NCBI GenBank assembly: GCA_025456495.1
Contig: JALOKO010000193.1
Coordinates: 1 to 7,206 of the forward strand
DNA length: 7,206 nucleotides
DNA from: Bryobacterales bacterium
GTDB taxonomy: Bacteria; Acidobacteriota; Terriglobia; Bryobacterales; Bryobacteraceae
Reading direction: 5' to 3'
Shown: one piece after another, positions 1-4,776 of the stretch
Position numbering within the stretch: the first letter of the stretch is position 1
Layout of the letters: each line of letters starts with the position of its first letter
The notes under the pieces: model-generated
Databases searched by the model: none
The model's input: only the letters and a program-made list of their open reading frames with translations
What the model was told of the DNA's origin: nothing
Translations under genes and position numbers: made by a program

Positions 1-1198
1 TGGTGAGTTGCGTGGGAGCGGCGCTGCCATCCTGCGGCATCACGTAGAGTTCTTCTTCGCCACTGATGTCGGACAGGAAGGCGATGTGTCGGCCGTCCGG
101 GGACCATGCCGGGGCCTTGTCATGTGCGCCGGAACTGCGGGTAAGGTTGCGCGGCACACCCTTTTCGATGGGGGCGCTAAAGATGTCGCCGCGAGCGACG
201 AAGAGCGCGCGCTCTCCCTTCGGACTCAGCGTCGCGCCGGCCACCTGACTGCCCACGTTCATCTGTGAAGGCCGAGACGCCAACCCATCATCCGGCACCT
301 GGATGGCGACGCGTTGGGGCGGGCGGTTGCCCTTGGTATCCACCAGGTGCAGTTCGCCATTGCGCTCAAAGACGATCTTGCCGTCCGATGAATGGCTGGG
401 CCAGCGGACATCCCAATCCGTGTATGTAGTGATGGCCTTGGAGCGTTTGCTGGCGACGTCGAATTCGTATAGGTTCAGCGTGCCCGTGCGGTCGCTGGCG
501 AAGTAGATCTTGGTGCCGATCCACATGGGGTCGCGTTCGGTGCGTGGGGAATGATCCACCGGCAGGATGGACTTGCTGGCGAGGTCAAAGACGTACAGGT
601 TTTGCGCCCAGCCCCCCTCGTAGCGCTTCCAGGTGCGGAAGTCGCGGAAGAGCGGGCTGTAGACCAGTTGTTTGCCGTCGGGCGAGAAGTCACCGGCGCC
701 GGAGGTGGGCATGGGCAGCGCCTCAGGCAGGCCGCCGGCGGCGGGCACCGTGAAGAGCCGCGATTGGGCCACGCTCCACCCCTCGCGCATTGAGCGGAAG
801 AGCACGCTGTTGCCATCGGGCGTCCATCCGTATACCTGGTTGTCGTAGCCCCAGCGGGCGGGCAGCGGGCCCTTTGCCGGATAAAACGTCAACTGCTTCG
901 GCACGCCCCCCGTGGCGGGCACCACGTATACCTGCTCATCGCCATCGTACTGGCCGGTGAAGGCGATCCACTTACCATCCGGGGAATACTTTGGGAACAG
1001 TTCCAGGCCCGGGTGGGCAGTGAGGCGGGTGGCGGCGCCGCCGCTGGTGGAGGCAGTCCAGAGGTCGCCGGCATAGCTGAAGACGACGCGGTCGCCATGG
1101 ACATCGGGGAATCGCAGCAGCTTGGTCTGGCTGAAGGCAAGGGCGCTGACGAGCAGCAGCAGCACGGTAAGCCGCGGGAGGCAAGCGAATCGGATCAT
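1..1198 (-). CDS. Tricorn protease homologue (S41 family), N-terminal beta-propeller part, cut by left edge
   Basis: The first 399 residues are visible and the frame is open to the window edge. Residues 1-23 look like a Sec signal peptide: a basic start, an LTVLLLL core, and likely cleavage after AFS. Then comes the opening typical of bacterial tricorn homologues, LRFPDVHGD (28-36) and AGDLW (43-47), followed by LTAHPGLELFPKYSPDGK (59-76). Repeated SPDG-type strand motifs (SPDGKWIAF, SPDGKQLVY, SPDGRHIAF and the variant SPKGERALF) mark successive WD40/PD40 propeller blades. In this family the propellers lead to a PDZ domain and a serine protease core that degrades peptides. Those parts, with the catalytic residues, lie outside the window, so activity cannot be judged. 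The ATG at 1198 is supported by AAGGA about 9 bases upstream. The signal peptide implies a periplasmic or exported location, unlike cytosolic archaeal tricorn. A plain TolB-like PD40 protein is the alternative, but the N-terminal motif favours tricorn. Confidence 0.85.
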   Translation of the reverse strand, partial: MIRFACLPRLTVLLLLVSALAFSQTKLLRFPDVHGDRVVFSYAGDLWTASTSGGAATRLTAHPGLELFPKYSPDGKWIAFTGQYDGDEQVYVVPATGGVPKQLTFYPAKGPLPARWGYDNQVYGWTPDGNSVLFRSMREGWSVAQSRLFTVPAAGGLPEALPMPTSGAGDFSPDGKQLVYSPLFRDFRTWKRYEGGWAQNLYVFDLASKSILPVDHSPRTERDPMWIGTKIYFASDRTGTLNLYEFDVASKRSKAITTYTDWDVRWPSHSSDGKIVFERNGELHLVDTKGNRPPQRVAIQVPDDGLASRPSQMNVGSQVAGATLSPKGERALFVARGDIFSAPIEKGVPRNLTRSSGAHDKAPAWSPDGRHIAFLSDISGEEELYVMPQDGSAAPTQLT

Positions 1199-1221
1199 CG
1201 TTGGAGTTCCTTGGTGGTGGA

Positions 1222-1238
1222 GTCTTCCAGAGGAAGAC
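1222..1238 (-). other. Perfect 7-bp hairpin in leader of the tricorn homologue
   Basis: GTCTTCC and GGAAGAC pair perfectly around a 3-base loop. On the minus strand the hairpin would sit in the mRNA leader, ending about 24 bases before the ATG at 1198 and about 10 bases before its AAGGA ribosome site. It has no T tract, so it is not a standard terminator. It could be a leader stem or a protein-binding inverted repeat, or chance. Confidence 0.4.
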
Positions 1239-1361
1239 GCGCAGGCCCCGCGCGGGTAGCGCGGAACGAGCCAAGCTTCAGTGTAAACCGGGAGCGGGGG
1301 CGTGCACGGGCCGTTGGGCTGAGGCGCCATTCGGCTGTCCGCAAGTGATGCATCGCAGCTT

Positions 1362-1389
1362 GGCCGACACACGACCGCAGAGGTCGGCC
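1362..1389. repeat. Inverted repeat GGCCGAC / GTCGGCC
   Basis: Two 7-base arms (1362-1368 and 1383-1389) are exact reverse complements separated by 14 bases. A competing inner pairing, CGACC (1372-1376) with GGTCG (1382-1386), also exists. The repeat lies about 165 bases upstream of the tricorn homologue start, a reasonable place for an operator, but nothing ties it to a known regulator and short GC-rich inverted repeats arise by chance. Confidence 0.3.
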
Positions 1390-1512
1390 GGTTGATGGGG
1401 CTGGCGGAATGCGAATAGAAAGTGTGGCCACCAACCACCTGAGCCCGCATTTCGTCAGGTTCGTTCAGGTCCTTGCCAGGCGGGCGTGTTTGGTGTTGGG
1501 CGCGACGCGTGC

Positions 1513-1905
1513 TTACTTTCTTACCGGGGCGGGGATGGCGTCGCCGAGGTTCATTGAGCCGCCACCTTCGCTGACGTAGTTGCGGTTCCAGGATGGGATT
1601 TCCAGCACGATGTCGCCGTGTACGACGCATTGGCAGCCCAGGCGGGAATTCAGCGACAGGTCAGCTGCCTGGTCCAGACGGTCGGCTTCGTCGTCTTCCA
1701 TCTCGCTGACGTTGCCCATGCCTTCGGTGATCTTGATGTGGCAGGTGGTGCAGGCGTTGTTGCCCCCGCAAGCATGCTCCAGGTGCAGGCCATTGTTCAG
1801 GGCGATGTCCAGCACGGAGGCCTTCAAGCCATGCTCAGAATACGGCATGGTTTCGGGGTCGAATTCCACCGTCACGTTCTCAGGAAGAAAGGTAACCTTT
1901 GGCAA
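1513..1905 (-). CDS. fdx: [2Fe-2S] ferredoxin, ISC/adrenodoxin type
   Basis: A 130-residue protein with the plant/adrenodoxin-type [2Fe-2S] signature C46-x5-C-x2-C (HACGGNNACTTCH) and the fourth ligand C91 in RLGCQC. It resembles E. coli Fdx throughout: the MPKV...LP opening, LEHAC, the acidic EMEDDEADRLD stretch, the RLxCQ ligand loop and VLEIPSWNRNY near the end. Fdx carries electrons in the cytoplasm during Fe-S cluster assembly. The family match is strong, while the exact physiological role is inferred. The start is TTG at 1905: it gives the expected MPK N-terminus and has GAGG (complement of 1914-1917) 8 bases upstream. The next in-frame ATG (codon 20) would delete the first beta strand. 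C93, two residues after the last ligand, is an extra cysteine. An acidic/hydrophobic tail, GGGSMNLGDAIPAPVRK, extends beyond E. coli Fdx. No iscS, iscU, hscA or hscB is adjacent; neighbours are a sulfatase and a protease homologue. Confidence 0.9.
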   Translation of the reverse strand: MPKVTFLPENVTVEFDPETMPYSEHGLKASVLDIALNNGLHLEHACGGNNACTTCHIKITEGMGNVSEMEDDEADRLDQAADLSLNSRLGCQCVVHGDIVLEIPSWNRNYVSEGGGSMNLGDAIPAPVRK

Positions 1906-1911
1906 GCGAAA

Positions 1912-1917
1912 TCCCTC
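1912..1917 (-). promoter_or_regulatory. Ribosome binding site that fixes the TTG start of fdx
   Basis: GAGGGA on the minus strand. Its GAGG core lies 8 bases before TTG at 1905. It supports this non-ATG start over a much longer frame opening inside the sulfatase gene. Confidence 0.65.
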
Positions 1918-2032
1918 GGGGCAACAAGATCGTGGCGGGCTGCCGGATGCGCCGGGCGAGCCTACCTCTGGTATAGAGATGCGGCAGCAGGCCCGTAGGG
2001 ATGCAACGGAGTGGAAGCCGAAAACCACGAAT

Positions 2033-2046
2033 CCGCCCCAGGGCGG
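2033..2046 (-). terminator. Weak possible terminator hairpin after the sulfatase
   Basis: On the minus strand, CCGCCC and GGGCGG form a compact GC stem (effectively 5 bp with a 4-base loop) starting 6 bases after the sulfatase stop. A TTTT run (complement of 2021-2024) follows 8 bases later rather than immediately. This is short of a textbook intrinsic terminator, so read-through into fdx is possible. Confidence 0.3.
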
Positions 2047-2051
2047 CGCGG

Positions 2052-3542
2052 TTAGTCCATGGTCCTGCTGTAGCCCTGCCGCTGTTGCTGGCGCAGGAGG
2101 GCGGTAAGCCGGGCGACGACATCCGGATGCCGCTGATACAGGTTGTGCAGTTCGGCGGGGTCGTCCTTCAGGTTGAACAACTGCCCCTGTGGCCCATCCG
2201 GGGCGGCGGGGACGGTGACGGGTAGGGTGAAGCCGCCGGAACCCAGGCCGAGAGCCAGTTTCCAATCTCCTTCGCGAATGGCAAACATTCCATTCATGGA
2301 GTGATGGACGATGTGCTGGCGCGCAGGCGTGCTGGCTTTGCCCAACAGGGCGGACAGCAGATTGAAGCTGTCCTCGCCAGCGTCGCGCGGCAGCGGCGCG
2401 CCCACCAGCGCCGCGACGGTGGCCAACAGGTCCGTCAGGCAGCCCAGGTCGCGGCGGACGCTTCCCGCCGGGATGCTACCCGGCCAGCGGGCGAGGAAGG
2501 GAACGCGGTGCCCACCCTCCCAGATGTCGGCCTTCTCGCCTTTCCAGGCGGCATTGGCCTGGTGCGCGTATCGTTCCTTATCCGCGATCTTCCAGTCCGC
2601 GCCGTTGTCGCTGGTGAGGATGACCAACGTGTTCGCATCCTGGCCGGACTCGCGGAGCGCGGCCATCACCTGCCCGAGGGTGTCGTCCACGTGCGCGACG
2701 AAATCGCCGTAGTCGCCGGCCTGGGAGCGGCCCTGAAATTCCTTGCCAGGTAGCCATGGGGTGTGCGGCGCGGCCAGCGGCAGGTAGAGGAAGAAGGGCT
2801 GCCGTCCTGATTCCGGGCTTGCGCGCTGATGAATGTACTCCACCGCCTTGCGGGTGAAGGTCTGGTGAACGTGGTGGACGTCGAAGGACGGCGCGCTGGC
2901 TCCGGCGCGCCAGAACACGCCGCGCGGTTGGTTGCTGCCGGCGGTGAGGGCTGTGGGCGCCTCCACCAGTCGGCTGCCATCGATGTACACATAGGGCGGC
3001 ATGTCCAGCGACGCTGGAATACCGAAGTACCCATCGAAGCCGTGATCCAGCGGACCGGGGCGCAGGGGCTGAGAGTAATCCACCGGGTCTGCGAGGCCCA
3101 GGCCCAGATGCCACTTGCCGATGCCCATGGTGTGATAGCCCGCTTGCCGCAGCAGGCGGGGGACGGTGAGCCGCTCGGGCTCAATCAGGTTGGGCGAGTA
3201 TCCCCATAGAACACCGCTCTTTAGCCGGGTGCGCCAGGCGTAGCGTCCGGTGAGTACGCCATAGCGGGTGGGCGTGCAGACGGCCGACGGGGAGTGCATG
3301 TCCACGAAACGGGCGCCCTCGGCGGCCATCCGGTTGGCGTGTGGGGTGGGGATGGCGGAGTGGGAGTTGTAGCACTGCAGGTCTCCCCAGCCCAGGTCAT
3401 CCGCCAGGATGTAGATGATGTTGGGCCTGCCCGCGGCTTGGGCGGCCGACGCGGCGTTGGGCACCAGATGCGGTGCGGCTGCCGTCCCCAATGCCCCCGC
3501 CGCCATTGCGCGGAGGAAGTCCCGCCGCTGCCAATTCGCCAT
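2052..3542 (-). CDS. Tat-exported arylsulfatase-type sulfatase
   Basis: 496 residues. It hydrolyses a sulfate ester; the substrate is unknown. The N-terminus is a Tat signal (RRDFL at 6-10, then an Ala-rich core to about residue 34), so it is folded and cofactor-loaded before export. The sulfatase signature C89-T-P-T-R93 is followed by LLTG-like GVLTGRY, and C89 is the residue expected to be converted to formylglycine. By eye all ten active-site residues of human arylsulfatase A have counterparts: D48, D49, C89, R93, K143, H145, H260, D312, N313 and K337. Landmarks are ADDLGWGDL, GIGKWHLG, PHTPW, TSDNGAD and WEGGHRVPF. Length is normal for the family and the C-terminal IREGDWKL strand is present, so it looks intact. 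The ATG at 3542 has GGGAGG 8 bases upstream. No formylglycine-generating enzyme lies in the window. It is divergent from the unknown gene at 3776, with a repeat-bearing intergenic region between them. Confidence 0.95.
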   Translation of the reverse strand: MANWQRRDFLRAMAAGALGTAAAPHLVPNAASAAQAAGRPNIIYILADDLGWGDLQCYNSHSAIPTPHANRMAAEGARFVDMHSPSAVCTPTRYGVLTGRYAWRTRLKSGVLWGYSPNLIEPERLTVPRLLRQAGYHTMGIGKWHLGLGLADPVDYSQPLRPGPLDHGFDGYFGIPASLDMPPYVYIDGSRLVEAPTALTAGSNQPRGVFWRAGASAPSFDVHHVHQTFTRKAVEYIHQRASPESGRQPFFLYLPLAAPHTPWLPGKEFQGRSQAGDYGDFVAHVDDTLGQVMAALRESGQDANTLVILTSDNGADWKIADKERYAHQANAAWKGEKADIWEGGHRVPFLARWPGSIPAGSVRRDLGCLTDLLATVAALVGAPLPRDAGEDSFNLLSALLGKASTPARQHIVHHSMNGMFAIREGDWKLALGLGSGGFTLPVTVPAAPDGPQGQLFNLKDDPAELHNLYQRHPDVVARLTALLRQQQRQGYSRTMD

Positions 3543-3550
3543 TGCTGTTG

Positions 3551-3556
3551 CCTCCC
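3551..3556 (-). promoter_or_regulatory. Ribosome binding site of the sulfatase
   Basis: GGGAGG on the minus strand, 8 bases before the ATG at 3542. It confirms the start that gives the complete Tat signal. Confidence 0.7.
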
Positions 3557-3590
3557 GCCTTAGTCTACCGGAGCGGCGTCGCGGTCCGGG

Positions 3591-3647
3591 GCCAGGTTGC
3601 GCCAGCCAGGTTGCGCCAGAGTGACGTCGGGTGGTGTCCAGGTTGCG
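3591..3647. repeat. 14-bp perfect tandem repeat plus third partial copy in divergent intergenic region
   Basis: GCCAGGTTGCGCCA occurs twice head to tail (3591-3604 and 3605-3618) without a mismatch. The 10-base core CCAGGTTGCG recurs at 3638-3647, 32 bases after the core of copy two. The array lies 49-105 bases upstream of the sulfatase ATG and 129-185 bases upstream of the divergent gene's ATG. Repeated sites between divergent genes are a common arrangement for transcription-factor binding, and that role is inferred here. The 14-bp period is not a whole helical turn, so the two adjacent copies would not face the same side of the DNA. Confidence 0.6.
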
Positions 3648-3687
3648 AAGCCTTTCGGCAGAGTCTCAATCCACCGTGATTCGAGAA

Positions 3688-3693
3688 TAGAAT
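3688..3693 (+). promoter_or_regulatory. Possible -10 box upstream of the unknown 292-residue protein
   Basis: TAGAAT in an AT-rich patch of otherwise GC-rich DNA, 82 bases before the ATG at 3776. The same hexamer is the -10 box of the better promoter at 4707-4735. No good -35 box is found 16-18 bases upstream, so the call is tentative. An activator-dependent promoter is one explanation. On the opposite strand TATTCT could serve the sulfatase, also without a good -35. Confidence 0.3.
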
Positions 3694-3746
3694 AGGGGTG
3701 GCGTGGGTTGCTTACCAGCCACCGCGCATCAACAGAATCACGACAT

Positions 3747-3761
3747 GCCGGAGACCCCGGC
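3747..3761 (+). other. Small hairpin abutting the ribosome site at 3762
   Basis: GCCGG (3747-3751) pairs with CCGGC (3757-3761) around a 5-base loop. The stem ends directly against the GGAGG at 3762-3766, so in mRNA it could affect ribosome access. It may also be coincidental in GC-rich sequence. Confidence 0.3.
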
Positions 3762-3766
3762 GGAGG
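3762..3766 (+). promoter_or_regulatory. Ribosome binding site of the unknown gene
   Basis: GGAGG 9 bases before the ATG at 3776. It chooses this ATG over an in-frame upstream extension at 3698, which would add a basic, non-conserved-looking stretch. Confidence 0.7.
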
Positions 3767-3775
3767 AAATGCTCC

Positions 3776-4654
3776 ATGAGCCAACTGTTTATCCAGGGCC
3801 TTGTCCTACACGAACCCGGCCCTTGGGGCGAGCGTCAGCCGGTGGCGGGCGCCCGCGTGGAAATCCTGAGTGGCGATGACCAGACGCGGGGCAGCGATCT
3901 CATCATGTTGGCCACCACCAATGCCACCGGGGAGTTTCAAGGCCTCACCACCGAATGGCGGGGCACGGTGATCAAGACGGTTCCTGACCCCAACAAGCCG
4001 TGGCGCACGATCCAGGTGGAAGAACCGGATCCGGACGAGACCCTGGTGCTGCGGGCACGCATCCGGCAGTCCACCGCCGATGGCGTGAAGATGATCACGC
4101 TCCCGGTGGAATACACCGACGATATGCACCCCGTCGCGCCATTGGTGGTGAACTGGGCGCCGGCGGCCCAAAGCGTCATCGGATTTGTGAATGGCCTGTC
4201 CTGCACAACGCCCATCGAGTTTATTGAACGCACCATCCTGCAGATTAACGCGCGCCGCGGCGAGGTGAAGCTGGAGGCCTACGGGCAGGCGGCGGAGCCT
4301 TACCTGGAACTCACCGCCCCTACCGCACGGCAAGCACGGCTGGCTGCCTCCATGCACCTCAGCACCGAGGAGGTGCTGCGCATCCGCACGCTGCTTACCT
4401 GCAACGACGGGATGGACCTGTGCGATGTGGTGGACAGCTTCTGGATTTCGCTGGTGGTGTCGTCCATCATCTTTGCGCCCATCACCGGGCAGGCCGCGGC
4501 GTCGTTTGGGCTGGCCTTGCAACGGCTGCTGTACAGCGGCTACCAACTCGCATCCGTGGGGAACGCCACCGTGGCGATGAACGGCATGGGCGTGCGCATT
4601 CGATTGGCGCATCCGGAGTGGAAGGCCACACAGGTGGCTGAAGCCATCGAATAG
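3776..4654 (+). CDS. Unrecognised 292-residue protein with Ig/transthyretin-like N-terminus and hydrophobic C-terminal segment
   Basis: I do not recognise this protein. It has no signal peptide, lipobox or clear Tat motif at its N-terminus. Residues 1-66 (FIQGLVLHE, PVAGARVEIL at 22-31, ATTNATGEFQG at 46-56) read like a carboxypeptidase-regulatory or transthyretin-like beta sandwich, where a tunable loop is followed by a 'T-x-x-x-G-x-F' turn. Residues 67-135 seem to continue as beta structure. Residues 143-205 are mixed and polar. Residues 222-236 (FWISLVVSSIIFAPI) are strongly hydrophobic and run into a Gly/Ala-rich stretch (238-272) that could form one membrane segment or a helical hairpin. 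C143, C209 and C216 are its only cysteines. The coding is credible: a good ribosome site, strong third-position GC, and a full-length frame. It is monocistronic, followed by a hairpin and a new promoter. A membrane-interacting or structural role is possible, but no function is claimed. Confidence 0.8.
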   Translation: MSQLFIQGLVLHEPGPWGERQPVAGARVEILSGDDQTRGSDLIMLATTNATGEFQGLTTEWRGTVIKTVPDPNKPWRTIQVEEPDPDETLVLRARIRQSTADGVKMITLPVEYTDDMHPVAPLVVNWAPAAQSVIGFVNGLSCTTPIEFIERTILQINARRGEVKLEAYGQAAEPYLELTAPTARQARLAASMHLSTEEVLRIRTLLTCNDGMDLCDVVDSFWISLVVSSIIFAPITGQAAASFGLALQRLLYSGYQLASVGNATVAMNGMGVRIRLAHPEWKATQVAEAIE

Positions 4655-4672
4655 CGACCGGAAGGCCGGTTG
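4655..4672 (+). terminator. Hairpin directly after the stop of the unknown gene, no T tract
   Basis: A stem of 7 pairs (one G-T) closes over the 4-base loop AAGG, with the core ACCGG/CCGGT at 4657-4661 and 4666-4670. It begins at the base after the stop codon. No run of T follows, so it is a weak intrinsic terminator at best. It may instead protect the 3' end of the mRNA. Confidence 0.35.
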
Positions 4673-4706
4673 CATTCATGGTGGGTGGAGGCTTTTCGGC
4701 GGGGCG

Positions 4707-4735
4707 TTGATTGCCACGCCGTCGCCAAGTAGAAT
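4707..4735 (+). promoter_or_regulatory. Sigma70-like promoter of the oxidoreductase-lipoprotein operon
   Basis: TTGATT (4707-4712) and TAGAAT (4730-4735) are separated by exactly 17 bases, the ideal spacing. They match the consensus boxes at 4 of 6 and 5 of 6 positions. The transcript would begin near 4742, giving a leader of about 35 bases before the ATG at 4777. It is the clearest promoter in the window. Confidence 0.6.
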
Positions 4736-4741
4736 CAGCGG

Positions 4742-4753
4742 TGAATGCATTCA
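4742..4753. promoter_or_regulatory. 12-bp palindrome at predicted transcription start (candidate operator)
   Basis: TGAATGCATTCA is a perfect 12-base palindrome lying just downstream of the -10 box, over the expected start point. A protein bound there would block transcription. The 9-mer TGCATTCAT covering its right half (4746-4754) recurs at 4671-4679, 75 bases upstream. The repressor identity is unknown, and no regulator gene is in the window. Confidence 0.45.
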
Positions 4754-4776
4754 TTCCCGGATAGAGAGGGTAAGCG

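Larger units (their letters stand above)
1199..1512. other. Gene-free region between ferredoxin and tricorn homologue
   Basis: I see no convincing gene here. The short open frames lack family features and good ribosome sites. The region must hold the ferredoxin 3' end and the leader or promoter of the tricorn homologue, both on the minus strand, but I could not pick a promoter with good -35 and -10 boxes. Small structures are present: a perfect 7-bp hairpin at 1222-1238, an inverted repeat GGCCGAC/GTCGGCC at 1362-1368 and 1383-1389, and an imperfect tandem pair TCGTCAGGT/TCGTTCAGGT at 1452-1470. No clear intrinsic terminator follows the ferredoxin. Confidence 0.6.

Noticed and set aside
1390..1440. 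Possible minus-strand promoter (TTGGTG and TATTCG) for the tricorn homologue
   Set aside because: The spacing between the two boxes is far from 17 bases and both match consensus poorly.
1513..2265. A 250-residue version of the ferredoxin starting inside the sulfatase gene
   Set aside because: The extra 119 residues overlap the sulfatase 3' end in another frame and look like shadow translation. TTG at 1905 gives the family-standard N-terminus and has a ribosome site.
3698..3775. Upstream extension of the unknown 292-residue protein
   Set aside because: The added 26 residues are basic and cross the predicted promoter/leader, while the ATG at 3776 has a strong GGAGG at the right distance.
3560..3784. 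Small minus-strand frame of 74 residues whose stop is 3 bases before the sulfatase ribosome site
   Set aside because: Its only start is a TTG inside the divergent gene with no ribosome site, it runs through the 14-bp repeats out of frame, and it matches no family I know. A coupled leader peptide cannot be fully excluded.
3806..4675. Long minus-strand open frame opposite the unknown gene
   Set aside because: His/Arg/Gly-rich composition typical of the antisense of GC-rich coding DNA, with no domain features or ribosome site. The plus-strand gene has both.
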